A DNA stretch of 64,000 nt from Hyphomicrobiales bacterium (lineage in GTDB: Bacteria > Pseudomonadota > Alphaproteobacteria > Rhizobiales > Rhizobiaceae): NCBI GenBank assembly GCA_900473205.1, contig UCLB01000023.1, positions 17,227 to 81,226 of the forward strand, written 5' to 3'. Shown here piece after piece: positions 8,854 through 17,546 of the stretch (positions are counted from its first letter, which is position 1; the number at the start of each line of letters is the position of its first letter). A program made the position numbers and the translations under genes. The notes below the pieces were generated by a model. That model searched no databases. It saw only the letters and a program-made list of their open reading frames with translations, and was not told where the DNA came from.

Positions 8854-9339
8854 ATGACCATCAAGATTGGCGACAAACTTCCATCCGCGACATTCAAGGA
8901 AAAGACCGCAGACGGCCCGGTTGAAACCACCACGGACGCCCTTTTCGGCGGCAAAAAAGTCGTCGTCTTCGCCGTTCCCGGCGCCTTTACCCCCACCTGC
9001 TCGCTCAACCACCTGCCCGGCTATCTCGAAAACCGCGACACCATCCTGTCGCGCGGCGTGGATGATATTGCCGTGATCTCGGTCAACGACTGGCACGTCA
9101 TGGGCGCATGGGCGCAGTCTTCTGGCGGACAGGGCAAAATCCACTTCCTCGCAGACTGGGACGCATCCTTCACCAAGGCACTCGGCCTCGACGCCGACCT
9201 TTCCGCAGGCAGCCTCGGCGTGCGCTCCAAGCGTTACTCCATGCTGGTGGAAAACGGCGTGGTGAAGTCGCTGAATGTCGAGGAAAATCCGGGCCAGGCT
9301 ACGGTTTCGTCGGCTGCGACGATGATCGAGCAGCTTTGA
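8854..9339 (+). CDS. Peroxiredoxin (Prx5 / hybrid-Prx type)
   Basis: A 161-residue thiol peroxidase of the Prx5 subfamily that reduces hydroperoxides using glutaredoxin or thioredoxin. The peroxidatic cysteine lies in the signature PGAFTPTCSLNHLPGY. The family's second conserved segment, VNDWHVMGAWAQSS, is also seen. The start at ATG 8854 is chosen because CAGGAG lies 8 bases upstream and the protein begins at the family position (MTIKIGDKLPSATF); an in-frame ATG at 8779 would add 25 residues without homology. It is transcribed in the same direction as the DsbD-like gene. A palindromic repeat follows. Confidence 0.94.
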   Translation: MTIKIGDKLPSATFKEKTADGPVETTTDALFGGKKVVVFAVPGAFTPTCSLNHLPGYLENRDTILSRGVDDIAVISVNDWHVMGAWAQSSGGQGKIHFLADWDASFTKALGLDADLSAGSLGVRSKRYSMLVENGVVKSLNVEENPGQATVSSAATMIEQL

Positions 9340-9448
9340 TCTGATTTTTCTGGGTTTACCCTGGGCTCGCGCTTGGGATTTCCCAACGTGAATGCAATCT
9401 CGCATATGAGATGCTAGCCGTTATCAGGTGAATGGGCACCGTGCTCTT

Positions 9449-9532
9449 CGTCATCCTCGGGCCTGTCCCGAGGATCTAACGAACCCCGACGTCAAATGTG
9501 GTTAGATCCTCGGGACAAGCCCGAGGATGACG
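9449..9532. repeat. Nested palindromic intergenic repeat (family A, copy 1)
   Basis: Two 32-base arms (9449-9480 and 9501-9532) are inverted repeats of each other with one mismatch, around a 20-base loop. Each arm is itself palindromic around CTCGGG...CCCGAG. A second, more diverged copy is at 40454-40540. This is a REP/MITE-like structure of the kind common between rhizobial genes. Confidence 0.85.
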
Positions 9533-9592
9533 TCAGAGAAACGCGCGACATCATTACCCCCACCTCCCCGCAAAACACGCCATGCTTTCGCC

Positions 9593-9625
9593 GTAATTGT
9601 TATATCATTACAGTAATTATATAAC
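9593..9625 (+). promoter_or_regulatory. Tandem Zur-type operator
   Basis: Two adjacent imperfect palindromes, GTTATATCATTAC (9599-9611) and GTAATTATATAAC (9613-9625), plus a flanking GTAAT half-site at 9593. They resemble the AT-rich palindrome bound by the zinc repressor Zur in proteobacteria. The site precedes a metal ABC transporter operon, where Zur control is expected. The sequence is seen directly; regulator identity is inference. Confidence 0.7.
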
Positions 9626-9642
9626 ATTATTGTGAGCATTCC

Positions 9643-9765
9643 ATGCTGCATCATTTCTCTCCACGGCACCTGTTGCGACAGTCCGCCGTCACTCGCCTTC
9701 TCATCGCTCTCGTCATCCTCCTCCCGCTCTGGCTTGCCATTCACTGGGCGGTGCTGTTGTCATGA
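9643..9765 (+). CDS. Small single-pass membrane protein coupled to the zinc transporter
   Basis: A 40-residue open frame from ATG 9643 to TGA 9765. It has a basic, His-containing N-terminus (MLHHFSPRHLLRQ) and one strongly hydrophobic segment at about residues 19-40, containing Trp and His, so it should be an inner-membrane protein with the N-terminus inside. Its stop overlaps the start of the ATPase gene as ATGA, so the two are translationally coupled. It lies directly after the Zur-type operator. There is no strong ribosome-binding site, which weakens the call. I do not recognise the family. It could be an accessory subunit, a leader or chance, but overlap and position favour a real gene. 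Confidence 0.55.
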   Translation: MLHHFSPRHLLRQSAVTRLLIALVILLPLWLAIHWAVLLS

Positions 9766-10505
9766 GTGGCGCTGCGGTTCTGTCCATCGACAATCTGACT
9801 GTGGCCTATGACCGACATCCGGCGGTGCATCACGTCTCCGGCAGCTTTACCAAGGGCAGCCTGACGGCCATTGCCGGGCCGAATGGGGCGGGGAAATCCA
9901 CGCTGCTGAAGGCCATTATCGGGGACATCAAGCTGTCCGAAGGCACCATTACCCATGCGCTGAAGCGAACCGACTTTGGCTATCTGCCGCAGGCAGCCGA
10001 TATCAACCGGCGCTTTCCGATTTCGGTTCTGGAAACCGTGTTGCTGGGCACATGGAAAACCGCAGGCGCCTTCGGCTCTATCAGCAAGCAGCAGGAGGCG
10101 CGTGCGCAAGAGGCTCTCGCCACCGTCGGTCTTGCAGGCTTCGAGCGCCGGTCGATTGGCGCGCTGTCTGCCGGTCAGTTTCAGCGCGTGCTTTTTGCCC
10201 GGCTGCTGATGCAGGATGCCAGCGTCATTTTGCTGGACGAGCCCTTCACAGCCATCGATGCCCGCACCACGCGCGACCTTCTGGACATCGTTGCCCGCTG
10301 GCATGGCGAAGGCCGCACAGTGGTTGCCGTGCTGCATGATTTCGATCAGGTCCGGGCGCATTTCCCAGAGACATTGCTGATTGCTCGCGAGCTGATCGCA
10401 TGGGGCCAGACCCAGCAGGTGATGTCGCCGGTCAATCTCATGCGCGCCCGCATCATGGCCGAGCGCTGGGATGACAACAGCGAAATTTGCGAGCCAGCAG
10501 CATGA
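9762..10505 (+). CDS. Metal (zinc) ABC transporter ATP-binding protein
   Basis: A 247-residue ABC ATPase of the ZnuC/TroB/AztA class that powers uptake of zinc or manganese. It has Walker A GPNGAGKST near residue 40, the signature LSAGQFQRV, Walker B VILLDEPF and the switch histidine in VLHDFDQV. It overlaps the preceding 40-residue frame and the following permease gene by 4 bases each (ATGA), forming a tight operon with permease and binding protein. The Zur-type operator upstream argues for zinc. The order ATPase, permease, binding protein on one strand differs from the divergent znuA/znuCB layout of enterobacteria. Confidence 0.94.
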   Translation: MSGAAVLSIDNLTVAYDRHPAVHHVSGSFTKGSLTAIAGPNGAGKSTLLKAIIGDIKLSEGTITHALKRTDFGYLPQAADINRRFPISVLETVLLGTWKTAGAFGSISKQQEARAQEALATVGLAGFERRSIGALSAGQFQRVLFARLLMQDASVILLDEPFTAIDARTTRDLLDIVARWHGEGRTVVAVLHDFDQVRAHFPETLLIARELIAWGQTQQVMSPVNLMRARIMAERWDDNSEICEPAA

Positions 10506-11374
10506 CGGCCTATGATATTTTCCTCGCGCCGTTTCAGGATTACGGCTTCATGCGCCGCGCGCTCGTCGCCTGCTTCTGCCTTGCTGCGGGGGCGAGCCCG
10601 ATCGGCGTGTTTCTGATGCTGCGCCGTATGAGCCTGATGGGCGACGCGCTGAGCCACGCCATCCTGCCAGGCGCGGCCATCGGCTATCTCATCGCCGGGT
10701 CGCTCTCGCTGACGGCCATGGGCTTCGGCGGCTTGATTGCCGGTCTCTCCGTCGCGCTCCTTTCCGGCATCGTCAGCCGCATCACACCGTTGCAGGAGGA
10801 TGCGAGTTTTGCGAGCTTCTATCTGGCCTCTCTGGCGCTCGGCGTGCTGATCGTGTCCCTGCATGGGTCGAATGTCGATCTTCTGCATGTGCTGTTCGGC
10901 ACCATTCTCGCCATCGACGCGCCAGCGCTCTACCAGATCGGCGCCATCACCTCCCTGACGCTGATCGTTCTCGCCATCATCTACCGGCCTCTGGTCAGCG
11001 AATGTTTCGACCCCGGTTTCCTGCGGGCCGTCGGCGGGCGCGGACCGGTCTATCACGTCATATTTCTGGTGCTGGTGGTCATCAATCTGGTCGCGAGCTT
11101 TCAGGCGCTCGGAACCTTGATGGCGGTGGGTTTGATGATGCTGCCTGCGGCCATTGCCCAACTCTGGACGCGCAGCCTGCCCGCCATGCTGATCCTTGCC
11201 GCCTTGAGTGCTGCCATCTCCGGTTATGTCGGCCTTGTCGTGTCCTACCATTTCGAGCTGGCCTCTGGCCCCACCATCATCATGGCTGCAACCTGCCTTT
11301 ACGGGCTGTCCATTCTGGCAGCACCGGCGGGTCTTGCAGGACGTTTTTTCACCCGCCCGCATTTGAAGGGCTAA
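10502..11374 (+). CDS. Metal (zinc) ABC transporter permease
   Basis: A 290-residue ABC-3 family integral membrane permease (ZnuB/TroC/AztB class) with eight or nine hydrophobic segments. The conserved region MLRRMSLMGDALSHAILPG, which contacts the ATPase, lies near residues 36-54. The start at ATG 10502 overlaps the ATPase stop as ATGA; an in-frame ATG at 10487 would overlap further and lacks advantage. The binding-protein gene follows after 14 bases. Metal specificity is inferred from the operator, not from the permease sequence. Confidence 0.94.
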   Translation: MTAYDIFLAPFQDYGFMRRALVACFCLAAGASPIGVFLMLRRMSLMGDALSHAILPGAAIGYLIAGSLSLTAMGFGGLIAGLSVALLSGIVSRITPLQEDASFASFYLASLALGVLIVSLHGSNVDLLHVLFGTILAIDAPALYQIGAITSLTLIVLAIIYRPLVSECFDPGFLRAVGGRGPVYHVIFLVLVVINLVASFQALGTLMAVGLMMLPAAIAQLWTRSLPAMLILAALSAAISGYVGLVVSYHFELASGPTIIMAATCLYGLSILAAPAGLAGRFFTRPHLKG

Positions 11375-11388
11375 CTGGAGACCTGCCA

Positions 11389-12285
11389 ATGTTGTCCCGT
11401 AATCTTCTGCTGACTGCCGCAATACCCGCCTTCATTGCCTTCGCCTCCCCGCTTTCTGCGGCGGAACTGAAGGCCGTCGCCTCCTTCACCGTGCTGGCTG
11501 ATGTGGTCAAGCAGGTGGGCGGCAACCACGTCACTGTCACCAGCCTCGTCAAGCCGGATGGCGACCCGCATGAATTCGAGCCGTCTCCATCCGATGCGAA
11601 AAGCCTGAAAGCCGCCGATGTCGTCTTCGTCAGCGGTCTTGGTCTTGAGGGATGGATGGACCGGCTGATCTCCGCCTCCGGTTACAAGGGAACGCCGGTC
11701 AATGTCTCCGAAGGTATCAAGACGCGCAGCATGGAAGAGGACGGCAAGACCGTGACCGATCCGCATGTCTGGAACAGCCCGGTCAATGTCAAAATCTGGG
11801 TGCAGAACATCGAAACCACCCTCTCTGCCGCCGACCCGGCAGACAAGGCGGATTTCAAGGCCAACGCCGAGGCCTACTTGAAGAAACTGGATGAGCTGAA
11901 CACTTTTGCCCATGCGAAATTCGACAGCATCCCGGAAGATCGCCGCAAGGTGCTGACCAGCCACGATGCCTTCGGCTATTTCGGGCGGGAATACAAGGTG
12001 ACATTCCTGTCGCCGCTGGGCGTCTCAACCGAAACCGAAGCCTCTGCTGGAGACGTGGCCAAGCTGATCGAGCAGATCAAGGCCGAGCATGTGAAGACCT
12101 ACTTCTTCGAAAACTCAAACGATCCACGTCTGGTGAAGCAGGTGGCCAAGGCAACCGGTGCGCAGCCCGGCGGCGAACTTTATGTGGAATCGCTTTCCAA
12201 GGCCAAGGGCCCTGCGCCGACCTATGAGAAGATGTTTCGCTATAATGTCGAGCAGATCGCTACGGCAATGAACAAGTCCAGCTGA
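11389..12285 (+). CDS. Metal (zinc) ABC transporter substrate-binding protein
   Basis: A 298-residue periplasmic cluster A-I solute-binding protein (ZnuA/TroA/AztC class). The signal peptide ends near residue 24 (LSAAE). Likely metal ligands are His in GDPHEFEPSP, His in TDPHVWNSP, His in TSHDAFGYFGREY and an acidic residue in the FFENSNDPR region. The His-rich loop of enterobacterial ZnuA is absent; the short segment EEDGKTVTDPH replaces it, so the protein is closer to TroA/AztC. GGAG lies 10 bases before ATG 11389. It is the last gene of the operon; two GC-rich hairpins follow. Confidence 0.93.
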   Translation: MLSRNLLLTAAIPAFIAFASPLSAAELKAVASFTVLADVVKQVGGNHVTVTSLVKPDGDPHEFEPSPSDAKSLKAADVVFVSGLGLEGWMDRLISASGYKGTPVNVSEGIKTRSMEEDGKTVTDPHVWNSPVNVKIWVQNIETTLSAADPADKADFKANAEAYLKKLDELNTFAHAKFDSIPEDRRKVLTSHDAFGYFGREYKVTFLSPLGVSTETEASAGDVAKLIEQIKAEHVKTYFFENSNDPRLVKQVAKATGAQPGGELYVESLSKAKGPAPTYEKMFRYNVEQIATAMNKSS

Positions 12286-12318
12286 TAACGGCGGCGCGGT
12301 CATACCGTATCGGGAATA

Positions 12319-12372
12319 GCAGGGGCGAGCCAGCGCCCCTGCACCCGTTATCCTCGCCCTTGTGGCGAGGAT
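12319..12372. other. Two consecutive hairpins after the zinc operon
   Basis: A 9-base stem (12319-12327 with 12334-12342) is followed by another 9-base stem (12350-12358 with 12364-12372). Neither has a strong T run. They lie between the convergent binding-protein gene and the Dabb gene and may reduce read-through or be the remnant of a palindromic repeat. Confidence 0.5.
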
Positions 12373-12400
12373 CAAGTGATGGTGAGGGTAGTTTGCGGCC

Positions 12401-12709
12401 TCACTCCGCCATATCGAAAACCAGCAATCCCGCTGCACCGCCATCGGTCAGGCCGATCAGGCGTTCGCCGACATCGATATGCTGGGGATGGGCGAGATAT
12501 TCGTCACGGGCCTCGATGCTTTCCAGCTTGATGATGAAGCCATCCAGAAAGCCGCCATTCAGCCCTTCGGACGAGACGTTCTGTCCGCATTTCACCTCGA
12601 CAATGCCGGGAATGACATCCTTAAGGGCGGAGATCGCTTCATAGATCGCCTGCTTTTCGGAAGTCGTTGCGGCAGATTTGAAGCGCACGAAAACGCAATG
12701 CAAGATCAT
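12401..12709 (-). CDS. Dabb family (stress-responsive A/B barrel) protein
   Basis: A 102-residue dimeric alpha/beta-barrel protein of the Dabb family (PF07876). The N-terminal pattern MILHCVFVRFKSAATTSEKQ and the later GFIIKLESIEARDEYLAHPQH segment, with the conserved histidine pair near YLAHPQH, fit the family. Members include stress-induced proteins and a few cyclases; this one has no assigned substrate. GAGAGGG precedes the ATG. It lies upstream-last in the minus-strand block, 119 bases beyond the start-distal end of rnhA, and converges with the zinc operon. Confidence 0.88.
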   Translation of the reverse strand: MILHCVFVRFKSAATTSEKQAIYEAISALKDVIPGIVEVKCGQNVSSEGLNGGFLDGFIIKLESIEARDEYLAHPQHIDVGERLIGLTDGGAAGLLVFDMAE

Positions 12710-12828
12710 GGGGTGTCCCTCTCATGCCTGACTACACAGGCTTTATGCTTTTATAGCCTTTGGAATAACAGGCTTAGGGAAGATAGGTCGCGAATGGCGA
12801 TGCGCAACCCCAGTAAAGCACCTATTCA

Positions 12829-13269
12829 TCACCGCCGTTTGAACGGCTCCATGCCTTTGCGTGCCAGTTCGTCTGCACGTTCGTTTTCCGGGTGGCCGGC
12901 ATGGCCCTTGACCCAGTGCAGGGTTACCTTGTGCCGCTCCCGCGCCGTTTCCAGCGCCTGCCAAAGCTCGACATTCTTGACGGGCTTATTGTCAGCAGTC
13001 TTCCAACCCTTTTTCTTCCAGCCGAAAATCCACTTGGTAATGCCGTCCTTCACATAGGCGCTGTCGGTGTAAAGATCGACCTCGCAGGGCGCTTTCAGCG
13101 CGTTCAGCGACTGGATGGCGGCCATCAGCTCCATGCGGTTGTTGGTCGTTTCCGCCTCGCCGCCGCAAAGTTCCTTTTCGGTTTCGCCGTAGCGAAGAAC
13201 CGCACCCCAGCCACCCGGGCCCGGATTGCCCGAGCAGGCGCCATCGGTGAAAATATCGACATGCTTCAT
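12829..13269 (-). CDS. rnhA: Ribonuclease HI
   Basis: A 146-residue RNase HI that cleaves RNA in RNA-DNA hybrids, removing primers and R-loops in the cytoplasm. All catalytic acidic positions are visible: Asp in [17 protein letters not shown], Glu in NNRMELMAA, Asp in YTDSAYV and Asp in [11 protein letters not shown] 13269 overlaps the thrB stop as ATGA, which fixes the start and shows coupling; a longer frame upstream lies inside thrB. Length is as expected for the bacterial enzyme (about 150). thrB-rnhA coupling is common in Rhizobiales. Confidence 0.97.
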   Translation of the reverse strand: MKHVDIFTDGACSGNPGPGGWGAVLRYGETEKELCGGEAETTNNRMELMAAIQSLNALKAPCEVDLYTDSAYVKDGITKWIFGWKKKGWKTADNKPVKNVELWQALETARERHKVTLHWVKGHAGHPENERADELARKGMEPFKRR

Positions 13270-14234
13270 GCGACTGCCAGCCCGTATTCCGCAACGTTGG
13301 AAACCGCGCGATGGAAGCGCAGCTTGCGCAGATATTCCAACGGGTCTTTCTTCACAACCAGCGCGCCTTCCGGCGTCGTCAACCAATCATAGAGACGAGT
13401 GAGGAAGAAGCGCAGCGCCGAACCGCGCGCCAGGAGCGGCAGCGCATCAAGCTCCGCTTCGCTCAAAGGCCGCACGGACTGGTAGCCTTCCAGCAGCGCC
13501 TTGCCCTTGGTGACATTGTAGGAACCGTCTTTCTCGAAACACCATGCGTTGAGGCAGATCGAGACGTCATAGGCCAGGAGATCATTGCAGGCGAAATAGA
13601 AGTCGATCAGGCCGGACAACTCATCGCCGAGGAAAAAGACGTTGTCCTGAAACAGATCGGCATGGATGACGCCGGCGGGCAAATTCTTCGGCCAATGGGC
13701 AGCGAGATCATCGAGATCGGCACGGATTTCCTGCTGCAAACCCATTTCAACCTCGTCGGCGCGGGCTTCGGATTTATCCCACAACACCTTCCAGCCTTCG
13801 ACGGATAGAGCGTTCGGACGTTTGAGTTTAAAACCCTCCCCGGCCAGATGCATGGCGGCGAGCGCCTTGCCCACTTCACGGCAATGGCGAGCCTCCGGCT
13901 TGCGCAGCCACATCCCCTCCAGAAACGAGATCAGCGCGGCGGGGCGCCCGGACAATTCACCCAGAAGCTCGCCATCATGGCGATGCAATGGCAGGGGGCA
14001 CGACAGACCTTTTGCGAACAAATGCTGTTTCAGACCCAGAAAGAACGGCAGGTCCGATTTCTCCACGCGCTTTTCGTAAAGCGTCAGGATCAGCGGGTCT
14101 TTGGTGGTGTGCAGCAGAAAATTGGTGTTTTCGACACCTTCGGCAATACCCTTATAGGAGGTCAGCGCGCCGACATCATATTGGCCGAGGAAATTCTTCA
14201 GGTCGTCTTCGCTGATATCGGTGTAAACTGCCAA
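13266..14234 (-). CDS. thrB: Homoserine kinase (aminoglycoside-phosphotransferase fold)
   Basis: A 322-residue homoserine kinase of the alphaproteobacterial ThrB type, which uses the APH/choline kinase fold rather than the GHMP fold. It makes O-phosphohomoserine for ThrC. The kinase loop [14 protein letters not shown] and the metal motif LIDFYFA are clear. The start is TTG at 14234, which gives the conserved N-terminus [16 protein letters not shown] with an AAGAGA ribosome-binding site; the frame runs further upstream without homology. It sits between ispH (43 bases upstream) and rnhA (4-base overlap). Confidence 0.95.
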   Translation of the reverse strand: MAVYTDISEDDLKNFLGQYDVGALTSYKGIAEGVENTNFLLHTTKDPLILTLYEKRVEKSDLPFFLGLKQHLFAKGLSCPLPLHRHDGELLGELSGRPAALISFLEGMWLRKPEARHCREVGKALAAMHLAGEGFKLKRPNALSVEGWKVLWDKSEARADEVEMGLQQEIRADLDDLAAHWPKNLPAGVIHADLFQDNVFFLGDELSGLIDFYFACNDLLAYDVSICLNAWCFEKDGSYNVTKGKALLEGYQSVRPLSEAELDALPLLARGSALRFFLTRLYDWLTTPEGALVVKKDPLEYLRKLRFHRAVSNVAEYGLAVA

Positions 14235-14277
14235 TTTATGATCTCTTGCGGTGCTGAAAGGGCGGAGGTGGAAAAGA

Positions 14278-15324
14278 TCAGGCGCCAGTGGCCGGTTTCG
14301 GCGGCAGGGCATCTCTTGCGGTGCCATTGACGAAGGCCATGTCCTGCACCGTCAGCTCAATATCGCGCAGCTCGCGATTGACCAGAAAATGTTCGGTTTC
14401 CTCAACCGTCACGGCCAGATCGAGCGTGGTCTCGTAGCGTGCCTTGAAGGCCTGAATGATCTCATCGACGATGACCTCTGGCGCAGATGCACCCGCAGAC
14501 AGGCCAACCGTCTGCACATCACCAATCTCATTCCAGTCGATTTCGGCGGCGCGCTGCACCAGCACGGAGCGCTTGGCACCGGCGCGCAGTGCCACTTCCA
14601 CCAGTCGCTTGGAGTTGGAGGAGTTCGGCGCACCGACGACGATGAACAGATCGCAGCCGGGAGCCGCCTGCTTGACTGCATCCTGTCGGTTGGTGGTGGC
14701 GTAGCAGATGCTGTCTGCCGCAGGCGCCTGCATGGCCGGAAAACGTTCCTGAAGCTTGGCGATGACGCCTGCCGTATCATCCACAGACAGCGTCGTCTGT
14801 GTTACGAAGCCGAGATTTTCCGTATCGACGGGCTGATACTGCGCGGCATCCTCAACCGTTTCGACCAGCGAGACAGACCCTTCCGGCAACTGCCCCATGG
14901 TGCCGATGACCTCCGGGTGACCCGCATGGCCAATGAGTATGACATGGCGGCCAAGGCGCTGGTGGCGCATCGCCTGCTTGTGGACTTTCGACACCAGCGG
15001 GCAGGTCGCGTCCAGATAAAACAGGTTTCTGGCCTGCGCATCTTCCGGCACGGATTTCGGCACGCCATGCGCGGAAAACACCACCGGCTGCTGGCGATGT
15101 TCTGCGGGGATTTCGTTCAGTTCTTCAACGAAAATCGCGCCCTTGGCTTCCAGCCCTTCCACCACGTAGCGGTTATGGACGATCTCGTGGCGGACATAAA
15201 CGGGGGCGCCATAGGCCTTCAAGGCCAGAACGACGATCTGAATGGCGCGATCGACACCGGCGCAAAAGCCGCGCGGGCCGCAAAGCCTGATTGTCAGAGG
15301 CGGTTTGGAAACGGCAATATTCAT
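14278..15324 (-). CDS. ispH: 4-hydroxy-3-methylbut-2-enyl diphosphate reductase
   Basis: A 348-residue [4Fe-4S] enzyme making IPP and DMAPP in the last step of the MEP pathway. Three cluster cysteines are at Cys21 ([10 protein letters not shown]), Cys108 ([11 protein letters not shown]) and Cys207 ([10 protein letters not shown]). The proton-relay glutamate lies in [19 protein letters not shown] precedes ATG 15324. dxs, the first gene of the pathway, is also in this window at 41.7 kb. ispH follows SURF1 by 25 bases and precedes thrB, so it may be read from the cta block. Confidence 0.97.
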   Translation of the reverse strand: MNIAVSKPPLTIRLCGPRGFCAGVDRAIQIVVLALKAYGAPVYVRHEIVHNRYVVEGLEAKGAIFVEELNEIPAEHRQQPVVFSAHGVPKSVPEDAQARNLFYLDATCPLVSKVHKQAMRHQRLGRHVILIGHAGHPEVIGTMGQLPEGSVSLVETVEDAAQYQPVDTENLGFVTQTTLSVDDTAGVIAKLQERFPAMQAPAADSICYATTNRQDAVKQAAPGCDLFIVVGAPNSSNSKRLVEVALRAGAKRSVLVQRAAEIDWNEIGDVQTVGLSAGASAPEVIVDEIIQAFKARYETTLDLAVTVEETEHFLVNRELRDIELTVQDMAFVNGTARDALPPKPATGA

Positions 15325-15349
15325 TCCTTCTCCTTCAGCCTCCCGTGCG

Positions 15350-16102
15350 TCATTCCCTGGAATTTCTTACGCCCCGGACATAGGCAAAACCGACCACGAT
15401 GACAAGGGCGAGCGCCAGTCCGTACCATGTAATCGCATATTGAAGGTGATTATTCGGCAGATCGATCAGCGTCACGCCACCCTTTGGCCAGCCGCCGGGA
15501 TTGGAGGCGGCACTGGCATCCACGAAAAACGGAACGAGTTGGGCAGGCGGAATACCAGCGCGGCTGGCCATGGCCGACCAGTCTTTCCAGTAATAGATAT
15601 TCTTCGCCAGATCGTTTTCCGGTAGCAGGCTGGAGGGTTTTGTGGTCAGCCGGGCACGCGCCAGCCCTTCCACCGAAACGATACCGGCCACTTCGCCTGC
15701 CTCCCGTTTCGAAGGCTCTTTCATCTCGTAAGGTACAAAGCCGCGATTGATAAAAATCGCCCGGCCATCGGAAAGGCGAAGCGGAGTGTAGATGTAATAT
15801 CCGGTCTGACCCTCGAAGGTCGCGAAGAAATGCTGCTCCTTGGTGTGATCGAAGGTGCCTGACAGCGCAACGGTACGATATTCGATATCGCCACCCGATG
15901 CCGCCAGCGCTTCAATATCCGAAAGCGGTGCGGGCGCGGCGTGGATGCGTTGTTGGATATCGGCCAGCAAGCCCTCTTTCCAATACATGCGCTTGACCTG
16001 CCATGTGCCGAGCGCAACCAGAATGATGAGGGCGAGCAGGACAAGCGGTGCGGCGAACCACAGGCCGCGATGCGATGGTTTGGCGCTGACGCTATCAGTC
16101 AC
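15350..16102 (-). CDS. SURF1 family cytochrome oxidase assembly protein
   Basis: A 250-residue SURF1/Shy1 protein that helps insert heme a into cytochrome oxidase subunit I. It has one membrane segment near each end (about residues 13-36 and 222-242) and a periplasmic loop with the family marks [13 protein letters not shown] and FINRGFVP. The start is taken as GTG 16102, with AAGGCAGG upstream; ATG 16126 would add 8 residues and has no ribosome-binding site. Either way it overlaps the DUF983 gene. Its place at the end of the cta block fits its role. Confidence 0.93.
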   Translation of the reverse strand: MTDSVSAKPSHRGLWFAAPLVLLALIILVALGTWQVKRMYWKEGLLADIQQRIHAAPAPLSDIEALAASGGDIEYRTVALSGTFDHTKEQHFFATFEGQTGYYIYTPLRLSDGRAIFINRGFVPYEMKEPSKREAGEVAGIVSVEGLARARLTTKPSSLLPENDLAKNIYYWKDWSAMASRAGIPPAQLVPFFVDASAASNPGGWPKGGVTLIDLPNNHLQYAITWYGLALALVIVVGFAYVRGVRNSRE

Positions 16103-16484
16103 GATCAAGCCTGCCTTCACTGGCATTGTTGCGATATTGCAGAGCGATCATGATGCCCTTCATCTTTTTGAGCAGAACGAGCGAAAGGATAATGGCGGTC
16201 GGAATCCAGATCAAGGCGTGCAGCCAGACGGGTGGCGCAAAGCGCGCATCGAACCACAGCGCCATGCCGATGATGAGAAAGCCGACGATGAGCATGACGA
16301 AGACCGCAGGCCCCTCGCCCGCATCCGCGAAAGCATAATTCAGGCCGCAGGCACTGCATTTGGGTTTCAGAGTCAAAAACCCCTGAAACAACCTGCCATG
16401 GCCGCAACGCGGACAGCAGCCGCGCAGGCCCACCTTTACCGGGTCAACAGGCGGATAGAGCGCCTCGTTTTCCTGCGTCATCAT
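16095..16484 (-). CDS. DUF983 membrane protein
   Basis: A 129-residue DUF983 protein. The N-terminus carries a zinc-ribbon-like pair, CCPRCGHGRLF and CSACGLNY (Cys at about 23, 24, 27 and 43, 46), followed by two hydrophobic segments at about 60-78 and 88-106. DUF983 genes are found within aa3 oxidase operons of alphaproteobacteria, and a role in oxidase assembly or metal handling is suspected but not established. It lies 82 bases after ctaE and overlaps the SURF1 gene. Two adjacent ATG codons (16484 and 16481) are possible starts. Confidence 0.9.
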   Translation of the reverse strand: MMTQENEALYPPVDPVKVGLRGCCPRCGHGRLFQGFLTLKPKCSACGLNYAFADAGEGPAVFVMLIVGFLIIGMALWFDARFAPPVWLHALIWIPTAIILSLVLLKKMKGIMIALQYRNNASEGRLDRD

Positions 16485-16566
16485 ACCCTCCCCGTTCGCG
16501 AGCCATCAGGCCGCAGAAAAACAAAGGGCGGCACGCGCCGCCCTTTGCTCAATCCGTCGTTTGACA

Positions 16567-17442
16567 TCAATGTGCCAGCGGTGCGCCCCAGCCACCCCAG
16601 ACATAGATGGCGAAGAAGAGGAACAGCCAGACCACGTCCACGAAGTGCCAGTACCAAGCAGCGGCCTCGAAGCCAAAATGTTGTTTCGGCGTGAAACCGC
16701 CCGCGATGGCGCGCAACAGGCAGACCAGCAGGAAGATGGTACCCACGAAGACGTGGAAGCCATGGAAACCCGTGGACATGAAGAAGGTCGCGCCATAGAT
16801 GGAATTTTTGAAGTCGAATGGCGCGTGCATGTATTCGTATACCTGCACCGTAGAGAAGAAGACACCGAGCGCAACCGTCAGTGCCAGCCCGGTGATGAGG
16901 CCCTTGCGGTCATTGTGCAGCAGCGCATGGTGCGCCCAGGTTACGCAGGTGCCGGACAGAAGCAGGATGACGGTGTTGTAGAGCGGCAGATGCCACGGAT
17001 CGAGAACCTCGATACCCTTTGGCGGCCACTGCCCGCCGGTGAACTCTACGCGTGACGCCTGAATGGCTTCATGCGGATAAAGGCTGGCATCGAAATAGGC
17101 CCAGAACCACGCCACGAAGAACATGACTTCGGACGCGATGAACATGATCATGCCGTAGCGCAGATGCAGCGACACAACGCGGGTATGGTGCCCCTCATTG
17201 CCCTCTTTCACAGTATCTGCCCACCACGCATACATGGTGTAGAGCACGATAGCGAGACCGATATAGAACAGCCATGGATGAGCCCATTCCAGACCGAACA
17301 GCTTCAAGGAGCCGCCATGCAGATAGCGCATGTAACAGACGCCACCGAAAGTTAGAAAAAAAGCACCAATCGAGGCCAGAAGCGGCCAGGGGCTGGGGTC
17401 TATGATATGGTAGTCGTGGTTTTTCTGATGTGTGTCTGCCAT
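16567..17442 (-). CDS. ctaE: Cytochrome c oxidase subunit III
   Basis: A 291-residue seven-helix subunit III of the aa3 oxidase, which stabilises the core and holds lipids. Family segments are HDYHIIDPSPWPL at the N-terminus, EVMFFVAWFWAYFDASLYP and the C-terminal WYWHFVDVVWLFLF. GGGGATCG precedes ATG 17442. It is separated from ctaG by 104 bases of non-coding DNA and from DUF983 by 82. Length is as expected for Rhizobiales CoxC. Confidence 0.97.
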   Translation of the reverse strand: MADTHQKNHDYHIIDPSPWPLLASIGAFFLTFGGVCYMRYLHGGSLKLFGLEWAHPWLFYIGLAIVLYTMYAWWADTVKEGNEGHHTRVVSLHLRYGMIMFIASEVMFFVAWFWAYFDASLYPHEAIQASRVEFTGGQWPPKGIEVLDPWHLPLYNTVILLLSGTCVTWAHHALLHNDRKGLITGLALTVALGVFFSTVQVYEYMHAPFDFKNSIYGATFFMSTGFHGFHVFVGTIFLLVCLLRAIAGGFTPKQHFGFEAAAWYWHFVDVVWLFLFFAIYVWGGWGAPLAH

Positions 17443-17546
17443 GTGATCGATCCCCGCAGGCTCTTCCCTAGTCTCACTCGATACAGTGGTCTTCGTTAAA
17501 AGCCCACCTCATGCAGCACGACCGAAACCGGCCGCACCTCCCTCTC

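Noticed and set aside
14251..15402. 383-codon open frame antisense to ispH
   Set aside because: No homology, and ispH with all its cluster cysteines occupies the opposite strand.
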